From Candidatus Woesearchaeota archaeon (GTDB taxonomy: Archaea > Nanobdellota > Nanobdellia > Woesearchaeales > GW2011-AR9), in the NCBI GenBank assembly GCA_018303045.1, contig JAGVYX010000021.1, positions 1 through 9,914 of the forward strand: a stretch of 9,914 nt of DNA, given 5' to 3'. Each line of letters opens with the position of its first letter. The first letter of the stretch is position 1. Position numbers and translations under genes: made by a program. Positions 1 to 5,791 of this stretch are shown here, piece by piece. The notes under the pieces are model-generated. The model searched no databases. It saw nothing but the letters and a program-made list of their open reading frames with translations, and was not told where the DNA came from.

Positions 1-2
1 TC

Positions 3-227
3 TGCCATGATTGTCAAAAATGGTATGTCCATGATGATGAATTCAAAAGAATGAGAATAAATCCTGTTCACATTGTTCGTGCTTTGCACGAATACGGGGC
101 AGTTATGTTTCTGCTGGTTTTGATTTCCTGCTTGGGTATCATACCCCGAAGCTCTGTTCCGATTGGGATTTTTTATTTTATAGACGAGAAGAAGTATTTA
201 AAATTTGTAAATTGTGGGACAGTCTGA
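3..227 (+). pseudogene. Probable transposase fragment (zinc-ribbon/HTH N-terminal part), truncated
   Basis: An open frame enters from the left edge and stops at TGA 225-227 (74 codons). It reads CHDCQKWYVHDDEFKRMR, then NPVHIVRALHEYG, then a hydrophobic stretch and IGIFYFIDEKKYLKF. The CxxC followed by an aromatic, DDEFKRMR and an IVRALHEY helix resembles the N-terminal zinc ribbon plus helix-turn-helix of archaeal IS6/IS240-like DDE transposases, whose next helix usually reads like IYxWIxKY. Here only a distorted version (IFYFIDEKKY) is present, the DDE catalytic region is missing, and the frame stops at once, so it looks like decayed debris. The hydrophobic middle could instead be a membrane segment of an unrelated small protein. 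Two perfect hairpins lie inside the frame (76-92 and 134-146). The assignment is from motif memory only. Confidence 0.35.
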
Positions 228-241
228 GCGATTTTCCGAGA

Positions 242-333
242 CCTCCCGTAAGGAACAACCCTATCCACAGGCGCAGTGCTAAAGCAATAGTGCTAAAGCA
301 ATAGTGCTAAAGCAATTAATCGCTCGTAATTTA
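242..333. repeat. Dispersed non-coding element, copy 1
   Basis: The core at 242-274 (around GTAAGGAAC, ATCCACA and GCGC) matches 3335-3368 at about 28 of 33 positions. A second conserved block at 316-333 (ATTAATCGCTCGTAATTT) matches 3379-3397 in the same order. Between the blocks this copy carries three units of a 14-bp repeat where the other copy has about one unit's length. The ends of a stem, GAGCGATT (226-233) and AATCGCTC (318-325), could pair and close the element. No coding frame is convincing. It may be a mobile-element remnant or a structured RNA; the strand is unknown. Confidence 0.6.
275..316. repeat. Tandem array A: 14-bp unit x3
   Basis: Three perfect, contiguous copies of AGTGCTAAAGCAAT (275-288, 289-302, 303-316). 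Each unit holds the small dyad TGCT-AA-AGCA. The array lies inside dispersed-element copy 1 and looks like a local expansion of it. There are no spacers. Confidence 0.95.
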
Positions 334-350
334 ACGGCGGCTCTAAATTA

Positions 351-470
351 TTAGAAAAACTCTATTGTTAGAAAACTCTATTGTTAGAAAACTCTATTGT
401 TAGAAAACTTTATTGTTAGAAAACTCTATTGTTAGAAAACTCTATTGTTAGAAAAATTAGAAAAACTCTA
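351..470. repeat. Tandem array B: 16-bp unit x6 with flanking half units
   Basis: Six contiguous 16-bp units CTCTATTGTTAGAAAA run from 360 to 455. Five are identical and the fourth (408-423) has one C-to-T change. The block is bounded on both sides by the same 14-mer TTAGAAAAACTCTA (351-364 and 457-470). Each unit junction forms the dyad TAGA-AAAC-TCTA. The region is AT-rich with no coding capacity seen. Confidence 0.95.
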
Positions 471-486
471 GGAGATACTCTAAAGA

Positions 487-568
487 TAACCAATTCTTGG
501 CACTAAATAACCAATTCTTGGCACTAAATAACCAATTCTTGGCACTAAATAACCAATTCTTGGCACTA
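487..568. repeat. Tandem array C: 21-bp unit x4, promoter-proximal
   Basis: Units of 21 bp start at 487, 508, 529 and 550; the last is cut short at 568. Each carries the dyad CCAA-TTC-TTGG followed by CACTA. A 21-bp period is about two helical turns, so the dyads would lie on the same DNA face. The array ends immediately before the TATA-like sequences of the gene at 620, so it could be an operator array. That role is inference; it could equally be a simple tandem duplication. Confidence 0.95.
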
Positions 569-590
569 TTATATTGATTCACATAAATAA
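568..590 (+). promoter_or_regulatory. Putative archaeal promoter of the coiled-coil protein gene
   Basis: Two AT-rich box-A candidates follow array C: ATTATATTG at 568-576 and CATAAATA at 582-589. The second lies about 34 nt before the ATG at 620, which would give a transcript with a leader of about ten bases or fewer. No Shine-Dalgarno sequence precedes the ATG, consistent with near-leaderless translation. Confidence 0.4.
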
Positions 591-619
591 TTAAAAACTG
601 CTTCTATCCTAAACCGGTT

Positions 620-1888
620 ATGGGGTGGCTGAGACGACTTATACGTATTTTTAAACCAGAGCCGGATTTAGAGCTGATACCTCTCACTGAAACAACGGAC
701 TGGCTTCAAGCTGAAGCTAAATTAATCCTTAACGAATCTAAGCGGGATTTGGCAGAATTGATTCGGAAATTAAAAGACCGGCGCTGGATGCTGGAATGTT
801 ATTTGGATGACTGGGAAGAAAAGCTGAAGCGAGAGCCGAATTCGGAAATTTTGTATTTATTGCAGGAAACCAGAAAAATCTTAGAGCAAATTACTTTTGC
901 TGAGATTGTTGCTTTTGAGCGTATTCTTAGCTTAAGCAGGCAGTTGGAGGCTGATTTTGAGCGAATGGTTAAGCTGATTGAAGAAAGCCCCTGGGCTAAG
1001 GATTATCATTTTTTTATCTCTGAACAGGAGAAAGGAAAAATTACCCTCAATCCTTTATTAAAAGAAATTTTGGAACTGGAAGGCTTCCGCAAGGATTTGG
1101 AACAGTGTTTGATTAGGGCTGGCTTGAGAAAAATTGAAGCTATTATTTACAAATTAAGACAGTTGGAAGGAACCGTTCTTAAGTCTGAAGAATTAAGTAT
1201 TCTCATTAAGCACAAAACGGAGCGGCTTAACTCTCTCGAGACTTCCCGGTTAGAAAAAGAGCAGGATCATCTTGCGCTGCAGAAAGATCCGCGCTATCCG
1301 GAAGCGGAAGCTTTCAGCCGTAGAAAAAAGGAGATTGGACAGCAGCAGATGGAGTTAAGTTCTAAATTGAAGGATTTTTTTAGCGACTTGCGCCCGATAT
1401 TATCCGTTCCGCTGATTGATAATACGCTGCTGGAAAATCGCGCTTTTTTGGAAAAATATTTCTCCGACCCTCTGGCGGCTTTGCTGGCCGACGGCGATTT
1501 TAAGATCTTGTCTTTATTTGAAGCTCTTCGCGAAGCTTTAGTTTCGGGGCAAATCTCGCTGGAGGCTGATGAAGCTCGAGTAGTGTTCTTTAGGCTGAAT
1601 AAAGGCTCATTAGTAAAAGAATGGCAGACTAATTATATTAGATTGAAACAAGAGTTAAGAGATTGCAGCCTGGCCTTTGTCCACCAGGACTTTTTAGCTA
1701 AAGTGGAAGACCTCAACTATCGCTTAGAGCATTTTTCGGAAAAATTGGATAGTTCTCGGGAAGCAATTTATCATTTGGAATCAAAACGGTCTAATTTAAA
1801 AGAATCAATTATCCGCGATAAAAGGTTAATTGAAGATTTAATCAAGATCGGCTTGCGGAAAGAAATGCAGATTGTGATTCCTGGTTAA
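620..1888 (+). CDS. Coiled-coil-rich cytoplasmic protein of unknown function
   Basis: A 422-residue protein starting MGWLRRLIRIFKPEP, a basic amphipathic start that could touch the membrane. There is no signal peptide or clear transmembrane segment. Most of the rest is charged, helical and heptad-like: about 35-130 (LNESKRDLAELIRKLKD region), 140-250 (FRKDLEQCL through RKKEIGQQQ) and 330-415 (RLKQELRDC, LNYRLEHFSEKLDSS). A less helical patch at about 250-310 is rich in Leu, Pro and Asp. No enzyme motif, nucleotide-binding loop or metal site is visible. The start is the first ATG after an in-frame-poor leader; no ribosome binding site is present. It converges on pgk with a gap of about 110 bp and is probably monocistronic. 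Its last codons lie inside a tandem duplication. Similar WLRRL-starting coiled-coil proteins are, as I recall, common in DPANN genomes, without known function. Confidence 0.85.
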   Translation: MGWLRRLIRIFKPEPDLELIPLTETTDWLQAEAKLILNESKRDLAELIRKLKDRRWMLECYLDDWEEKLKREPNSEILYLLQETRKILEQITFAEIVAFERILSLSRQLEADFERMVKLIEESPWAKDYHFFISEQEKGKITLNPLLKEILELEGFRKDLEQCLIRAGLRKIEAIIYKLRQLEGTVLKSEELSILIKHKTERLNSLETSRLEKEQDHLALQKDPRYPEAEAFSRRKKEIGQQQMELSSKLKDFFSDLRPILSVPLIDNTLLENRAFLEKYFSDPLAALLADGDFKILSLFEALREALVSGQISLEADEARVVFFRLNKGSLVKEWQTNYIRLKQELRDCSLAFVHQDFLAKVEDLNYRLEHFSEKLDSSREAIYHLESKRSNLKESIIRDKRLIEDLIKIGLRKEMQIVIPG

Positions 1889-1929
1889 TTTGTAGATTGT
1901 GATTCCGGGTTAATTTGTAGATTGTGATT
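1869..1929. repeat. Tandem array D: 25-bp unit overlapping a stop codon
   Basis: Unit 1 (1869-1893) starts inside the final codons and includes the TAA of the coiled-coil gene. Unit 2 (1894-1918) is identical except for one T-to-G change. A partial third unit, AGATTGTGATT, spans 1919-1929. This is a recent-looking duplication of a gene 3' end. The rest of the gap to pgk holds only a weak CTAT/ATAG hairpin near 1940-1955 and a TTACGTAA palindrome at 1985-1992. Confidence 0.9.
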
Positions 1930-1997
1930 ATAACAGCGCTATTGCTTCGATAGTATAGTTAATTGTTGCGTAGGGTTGGAAATTTTACGTAACCACT

Positions 1998-3224
1998 TTA
2001 CTTAACATCAATCTTGTTTTTAAAAATCAGATAATTTTCTTCCAAAGCCGTAATCGCCGCTAATTTATTGCCTTCTAAAAACTCCAGCGCCGCGCCTCCG
2101 CCAGTGGATACGTGGGTCATAACCTGATCTAAATGAAATTGCTGCAGGGCTCGCGCGGTGTCTCCTCCGCCGCAAATGGAAATAGCGGTTAATTTGCCGA
2201 TAAAGCGGCCGATTTCCTTGGTTGAGTTAGCAAAAGCGGCCCATTCAAAGTAGCCCAGCGGGCCGTTCCAGACAATGGTTTTAGCTTTTCGCAGGTATTG
2301 TTTGAATAATTTGACCGTCTCCGGCCCGAGATCTAACCCAATCTGCCGGGTTTGGATATTATCGCTGGCTGTGATATAACCGGGGGCATCGGGAGCCATT
2401 TTTTCAGCCGCCACGAAATCTACAGGCAAGATTATTTTGCTGGATCTGCGGTCTTGCAGTATTTCTTTGGCCTGGTTAACCGAATCAGGAGTTAGTTTGG
2501 ACATTCCAGTTGGAAATCCTTTCGCTCTGAGGAAAGGAAAAGCTAAAGCGCCTCCTACTAATATATAGTCAGCATCCGGCAGCAATTTTTTTATTAGATG
2601 GATTTTATCTAATTTTGCTCCGCCCATAATCCAAGCCACGGGAGTTAATGGCCGCAGGGCTTTGCTTAATTCCTGCAGCTCTTTTTCCACATTAATTCCC
2701 GCTAAGGAAGGAAGATAATGAGTGATTGCTTCCATAGAGGCGTGTTTTCGGTGGCTGTTGGCGAAAGCGTCATTAATATAAATGTCGGCTAAGCTGGCCA
2801 GAGAGTGGGCAAAAGCTTGGTCATTTTCTTCTTCTTCTTTGTAGAAGCGCAAATTTTCCAGAATAAATATCTGTTTAGGCCAACGTTTAGACCAGCCAGC
2901 CTGGATCTGTTCAGAGACGTCTTTCCCAAGGCAATCATTGAGGTAGCTTATTTTTTCAGCAGGAAGCAGTTTTTGAAATTCTTCAGCTATCGGCTTTACG
3001 GAAAGAGAGGGAATAATCTTACCTTCGGGCCTTCCGACATGCCCGATAACAATTATCCTGCAGTTATTTTGCAGCAGGAATTTGATCGTCGGCAAGACTG
3101 CTCTCAGCCTTCTGTTGTCTGATACCTTATATGCCTTATTTTTTTCTAATGGCGCGTCCAGATCAGCCCGCAGCAAAATGGTTTTGTTAGCTAAAGGGAA
3201 GTTAGTTATTTTAAATCGGTTCAT
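1998..3224 (-). CDS. pgk: Phosphoglycerate kinase
   Basis: Cytosolic glycolytic/gluconeogenic enzyme that reversibly moves the acyl phosphate of 1,3-bisphosphoglycerate to ADP, giving 3-phosphoglycerate and ATP. The 408-residue length is normal. Family motifs appear in order: RADLDAP (19-25), DNRRLR (36-41), GHVGRP (61-66), ENLRF (123-127), NDAFANSHRKHAS (151-163), GGAKLDKI (201-208), GLDLGP (296-301), WNGPLGYFE (319-327), GGGDT (352-356) and STGGGAALEFLEG (373-385). The substrate-binding arginines and the GGAK lysine are present. One oddity: the usual RVDFN(V/A)P motif reads RADLDAP, with Asp in place of the substrate-contacting Asn. The gene stands alone, convergent with the coiled-coil gene and divergent from the surface-protein gene. 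A TATA-like box about 26 nt before the ATG suggests a leaderless transcript. Confidence 0.98.
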   Translation of the reverse strand: MNRFKITNFPLANKTILLRADLDAPLEKNKAYKVSDNRRLRAVLPTIKFLLQNNCRIIVIGHVGRPEGKIIPSLSVKPIAEEFQKLLPAEKISYLNDCLGKDVSEQIQAGWSKRWPKQIFILENLRFYKEEEENDQAFAHSLASLADIYINDAFANSHRKHASMEAITHYLPSLAGINVEKELQELSKALRPLTPVAWIMGGAKLDKIHLIKKLLPDADYILVGGALAFPFLRAKGFPTGMSKLTPDSVNQAKEILQDRRSSKIILPVDFVAAEKMAPDAPGYITASDNIQTRQIGLDLGPETVKLFKQYLRKAKTIVWNGPLGYFEWAAFANSTKEIGRFIGKLTAISICGGGDTARALQQFHLDQVMTHVSTGGGAALEFLEGNKLAAITALEENYLIFKNKIDVK

Positions 3225-3246
3225 GAATTTTAAATAAGATTTTATC

Positions 3247-3254
3247 TATATAAA
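3247..3254 (-). promoter_or_regulatory. TATA box of pgk
   Basis: On the minus strand the sequence reads TTTATATA, centred about 26 nt before the pgk ATG (3224). This is the standard archaeal box-A to start-site distance, so transcription would begin at or next to the start codon. No Shine-Dalgarno sequence precedes the ATG. Confidence 0.6.
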
Positions 3255-3267
3255 GTTGTTGCAGACA

Positions 3268-3427
3268 GCGGCTTCATCCAAAAAATAATGGCCAAGTCGA
3301 ACTCGCTCAGTGCTTCTTACATAGGAGTGCGGCGCCTTCCAGTAAGGAACGACCCCATCCACAAGCGCTTTTGAAGGTGATTATATCTCTCGTAAATTGA
3401 CTGGGGCCATTTTTTGGATGAAGCCGC
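3268..3427. mobile_element. MITE-like or structured-RNA element with 23-bp inverted repeats
   Basis: The left arm at 3268-3293 and the right arm at 3405-3427 are perfect reverse complements over 23 bp apart from a 3-nt bulge on the left. AGTC (3295-3298) and GACT (3399-3402) extend the stem. The 160-bp unit encloses copy 2 of the dispersed element. Short near-direct repeats CAGACAG (3262-3268) and CAGGACAG (3427-3434) flank it, resembling an imperfect target duplication. It encodes no convincing protein, fills most of the gap between pgk and the divergent surface-protein gene, and lies only about 14 bp from the pgk TATA box. It could be a non-autonomous transposon or a long-stem non-coding RNA; the sequence alone does not decide. 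Confidence 0.55.
3335..3398. repeat. Dispersed non-coding element, copy 2
   Basis: The core at 3335-3368 and the ATTATATCTCTCGTAAATT block at 3379-3397 match copy 1 at 242-333. Both blocks keep their order and orientation. The 14-bp tandem unit of copy 1 is not expanded here. It sits within the loop of the inverted-repeat element. Confidence 0.6.
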
Positions 3428-3517
3428 AGGACAGCATTCATTTAGCCTTTGCTGCCATTTACTACCACCAAATGAAACTAAAAGAATATAAACTGGCTTG
3501 TTGTTCTAGAACTCAGT

Positions 3518-3529
3518 TCATATTTAATG
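3518..3529 (+). promoter_or_regulatory. Putative TATA box of the Ig-like surface protein gene
   Basis: TCATATTTAATG is centred about 50 nt before the ATG at 3576, which predicts a leader of roughly 25 nt containing the ribosome binding site. An alternative box, AATATAAAC (3485-3493), would give a longer leader. A perfect 10-bp palindrome GTTCTAGAAC (3503-3512) lies just upstream and could be an operator. All of this is inferred from sequence. Confidence 0.35.
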
Positions 3530-3562
3530 AAGTGAAAAGTTATGAAATTATGTTTAAATGAA

Positions 3563-3569
3563 AAGGTGG
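3563..3569 (+). promoter_or_regulatory. Shine-Dalgarno site that decides the start at 3576
   Basis: AAGGTGG ends six bases before the ATG at 3576, ideal spacing for an archaeal ribosome binding site. It lies downstream of the in-frame ATG at 3558, so it cannot serve that start. This favours MKKRNLLII over MKRWYDMKK as the N-terminus. Confidence 0.7.
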
Positions 3570-3575
3570 TATGAT

Positions 3576-5186
3576 ATGAAGAAAAGAAATCTATTAATAA
3601 TTGCAATTTTGGGGGTTACTCTGTTAGTTACAATATTTGTTCTCGCTGGGACGCCTTTGGTTATTGAATTATCCAATATAAATCAAGGGTCGCGAAGCTT
3701 AGCCGACGGCGGAAATTATAGTGGAACACTTTTAAATATAAGCTTTTTAATGAATAGCCCGGATAACCAGAGCCTATTAAATGTAACATTTTTCTGGCAG
3801 ATATATTCTAATAATTCTCTGCTGTTCACTTTTAGTCCTGCCAATGGTTCAAATATGTCGCGAGTAGTAGTTAGTAATGAAACTGGACAGGGCGCAGCTT
3901 ATGGCCGTAATAGGACTTATTGGAATTATAGCTTAGATACGACTACCTTACCTAATGGCCAATACAATATTACAATAAATGTAAATAATGTTACTTCTGG
4001 AAACCTTACAAATCACTCTTTTATGAGGAGTATTGTTATTGATAATATTCCGCCAACTAACGTTACAGTTACTAATCCTGCTGCTGGCACAACGGCAAAT
4101 ATCGCTTCGCCAGGTAATGATGCTGAAGCTAATATTACATTTAATGTAACAACTATTGAAGCTAATTTAACCGGTGTTTCTTCAGTGGTGTTCCAATTTT
4201 CTAATGGAACTAGCCGCCCCTTCAATAGAACTGCAACAATAAATAATACTGCTACTGCTCCTACAATTTTAACCAAGCCGACTTTTTGGGGCGTAAGTGT
4301 TAACAAATCATCATTTGCTGATGAAAATCCGATGACTGTAACTGTTTATTCAATAGATTTTGCTGGATCAACCAACAGTACGGCCACATTTAGCTTAAAT
4401 GTTGATAAAACTTTACCGACTATTAGTCTTACAAAAAGTGAATCCACTGATGATTCACTAACTATTACTCTGACTACTTCCAGTGATGCTGGTACTTGTA
4501 CCTCTGATCTTGGTACAGTAACCGGAACAGCCGCAACTCGAACAATTACGGCAACTGGCCTAGCAGCTGATACTAGTTATTCATTTACAGTAAGATGTTC
4601 GGATGAAGTCGGTAACAGCGGTAGCGGAACATCGTCTTTTACTACTGATGCTCAATCAGGGGGTTCGGGTGCAGGGACTGGTACCGGCACTGGCGGAGCT
4701 CCTTCCAGAAGAGCTGCTCGGGAAGCTGCTGCGCCTACAACGACTGCTCCGGAAGTTGAGGTAGTGGTAATGAACTTTAACGTAAATGAAGCCACGCCGA
4801 TAACTGTAGGTGAAACTTCACATACAGTAACAGTTTTATCAGCCACTGCTGAAAGCGTAACGGTAACCCTCTCTTCTGAGCCGGTTACTTTAACTCTTAA
4901 TGCAGGAGAAACTAGGAAAATTGATACTGATGGCGATGGTAAAAACGATTTAAGCGTTAAATATGTAAGCTTAGTGGCTGGCAAGCCTAAGTTGGAATTT
5001 AGAACTCTGGCTGTAGAAGTAACCCCTGTTGAACCAGTAGCGCCAGTTGGCGGAGCTCAGCCTGAAGCAGGAGCTGGTGAAGAAGCTGCCACTGGCGGAA
5101 ATGCCGGCTTAGTTTGGGTTGTAGTTTTAATAGTTGTGGTAGTTTTAGCTGCAGGAGCTTACTTCGGCTTAAGAAAGAGAAATTAA
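3576..5186 (+). CDS. Membrane-anchored cell-surface protein with Ig/FN3-like domains
   Basis: A 536-residue protein (542 if the ATG at 3558 is used). Residues 5-25 form an uncleaved or cleaved signal segment after MKKRN. Two Thr/Asn-rich beta-sandwich regions follow (about 28-157 and 158-276); the second opens with IDNIPPTNVTV, and both are dense in N-X-S/T sequons that suit archaeal N-glycosylation. Residues 281-358 look like a fibronectin-III fold (GLAADTSYSFTVRCSDEVGN). A Gly/Ala/Thr linker (359-392) leads to a beta domain at 394-482 with DTDGDGKNDL (450-459), a calcium-loop-like motif. A Gly/Pro/Glu linker, a C-terminal transmembrane helix (about 511-530) and the cytoplasmic tail RKRN complete it. 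This is the layout of an outward-facing envelope or S-layer-associated protein anchored at its C-terminus. The ligand is unknown. It is followed by a poly-T terminator and is probably monocistronic. Confidence 0.88.
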   Translation: MKKRNLLIIAILGVTLLVTIFVLAGTPLVIELSNINQGSRSLADGGNYSGTLLNISFLMNSPDNQSLLNVTFFWQIYSNNSLLFTFSPANGSNMSRVVVSNETGQGAAYGRNRTYWNYSLDTTTLPNGQYNITINVNNVTSGNLTNHSFMRSIVIDNIPPTNVTVTNPAAGTTANIASPGNDAEANITFNVTTIEANLTGVSSVVFQFSNGTSRPFNRTATINNTATAPTILTKPTFWGVSVNKSSFADENPMTVTVYSIDFAGSTNSTATFSLNVDKTLPTISLTKSESTDDSLTITLTTSSDAGTCTSDLGTVTGTAATRTITATGLAADTSYSFTVRCSDEVGNSGSGTSSFTTDAQSGGSGAGTGTGTGGAPSRRAAREAAAPTTTAPEVEVVVMNFNVNEATPITVGETSHTVTVLSATAESVTVTLSSEPVTLTLNAGETRKIDTDGDGKNDLSVKYVSLVAGKPKLEFRTLAVEVTPVEPVAPVGGAQPEAGAGEEAATGGNAGLVWVVVLIVVVVLAAGAYFGLRKRN

Positions 5187-5187
5187 A

Positions 5188-5212
5188 TTCTTTATTTTTT
5201 TTGTTTTTTATT
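5188..5212 (+). terminator. Poly-T archaeal terminator after the surface protein gene
   Basis: Directly after the stop codon the plus strand reads TTC, TTTA, then two long T runs split by a G. Such U-rich stretches are sufficient for intrinsic termination in archaea; no hairpin is needed or seen. Confidence 0.7.
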
Positions 5213-5217
5213 GTGCG

Positions 5218-5229
5218 GTGTTGCAACAC
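5218..5229. repeat. 12-bp perfect palindrome
   Basis: GTGTTGCAACAC is a perfect palindrome just beyond the poly-T terminator in the gap between two convergent genes. Its role is unknown. The rest of the 5230-5330 gap is AT-rich with nothing recognisable beyond the minus-strand T-rich tract. Confidence 0.6.
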
Positions 5230-5291
5230 AGCATTTTAGCCAATAATTTTTACAGGTGATTTGATTTGTTATCTTTGAACTAATTTTTCCA

Positions 5292-5307
5292 TTAAAAAAT
5301 AAATAAT
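5292..5307 (-). terminator. Possible T-rich terminator of mntA-hepT
   Basis: On the minus strand, about 60 nt after the hepT stop codon, the sequence reads TTATTTATTTTTTAAT. This T-rich tract is a reasonable archaeal termination site for the leftward operon. Confidence 0.4.
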
Positions 5308-5330
5308 GATCAAACTTATGAAATCTAACT

Positions 5331-5360
5331 AAACTAATCTGTCAATAATGCCCGTGTATT
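5331..5360. repeat. Duplicated 30-nt hepT segment, downstream copy
   Basis: Thirty bases identical to 5449-5478 lie just 3' of the hepT stop codon. The repeated piece encodes YTGIIDRLV within hepT but is out of frame and non-coding here. It is bracketed by two copies of TGAAATCTAAC (5319-5329 and 5360-5370), the right one overlapping the hepT stop codon. Confidence 0.95.
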
Positions 5361-5365
5361 GAAAT

Positions 5366-5791
5366 CTAACCAATACCTTTTTTGAGATAAGCAATAATTT
5401 CTTTCTTGAAATTGATAAAATCATTTTTTTCTTTGGTAGCATGCCCATAAACTAATCTGTCAATAATGCCCGTGTATTTATGAATTAAAACATTTCTGAA
5501 TTTTTTCATCTCGATTAATTTTCTTTTAAGGGCTGGAGAGATAACTTTTGACTGCTCCAGCTTCTCAAAGACGCTTTCTTCTTCAGTAGGCAGCCCTAGT
5601 TTTAGTTCTTTCACTAATAATTGCGAAATGTCAATGCAAATCTCAATCATCAACTGCAATGTTCTTTCGCAGAATCTCTTCTTTTCCAAATTTTTTTCAT
5701 ACTGGGAGAATGATTTTGGAAGATGGTTTTCCAGTTCTCTGAGATACATCCAGCTGGCCCAGCGAATAAAGTATGCGGCGGCTGGATTCAT
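5366..5791 (-). CDS. hepT: HEPN-domain toxin (HepT-like RNase) of a MNT-HEPN system
   Basis: A 141-residue, all-helical protein. It carries the HEPN ribonuclease signature R99-N-V-L-I-H104-K-Y106, the RX4HXY form typical of HepT toxins. In studied MntA-HepT pairs the Arg and His belong to the dimeric RNase active site, and the Tyr is AMPylated by the partner nucleotidyltransferase, which silences the toxin. All three residues are intact, so it appears functional. The N-terminus MNPAAAYFIRWASWMYL opens the first helix. The start ATG overlaps the mntA stop codon in an ATGA (5788-5791), indicating translational coupling. A 30-nt internal segment just after the motif is repeated beyond the stop codon. 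The RNA target cannot be read from sequence; a degraded relative acting as a plain binding protein is unlikely given the motif. Confidence 0.9.
   Translation of the reverse strand: MNPAAAYFIRWASWMYLRELENHLPKSFSQYEKNLEKKRFCERTLQLMIEICIDISQLLVKELKLGLPTEEESVFEKLEQSKVISPALKRKLIEMKKFRNVLIHKYTGIIDRLVYGHATKEKNDFINFKKEIIAYLKKGIG
5449..5478. repeat. Duplicated 30-nt hepT segment, copy inside the gene
   Basis: The parental copy of the 5331-5360 repeat, offset by 118 bp. It covers hepT codons from Y106 (the predicted AMPylated tyrosine) to about V114. Confidence 0.95.

Noticed and set aside
275..568. CRISPR array
   Set aside because: The units are directly adjacent with no unique spacers, and each of the three arrays has a different unit; no cas gene is nearby.
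2805..3122. Plus-strand open frame inside pgk
   Set aside because: It is opposite a strongly supported pgk, and its product is low-complexity with no motif.
3335..3398. Known structured RNA (5S rRNA, RNase P, SRP RNA or tRNA)
   Set aside because: The conserved signatures of these RNAs are not present; only the shared core and stem support a structured element.
3558..3575. Upstream ATG at 3558 as start of the surface protein
   Set aside because: The strong AAGGTGG site lies after it and is ideally spaced for the ATG at 3576; the extra MKRWYD would sit awkwardly before the signal segment.
4652..5229. Minus-strand open frames opposite the surface protein
   Set aside because: They are mirror products of Thr/Ala/Val-rich codons (Leu/Gln- or Val-rich translations) with no start signals.
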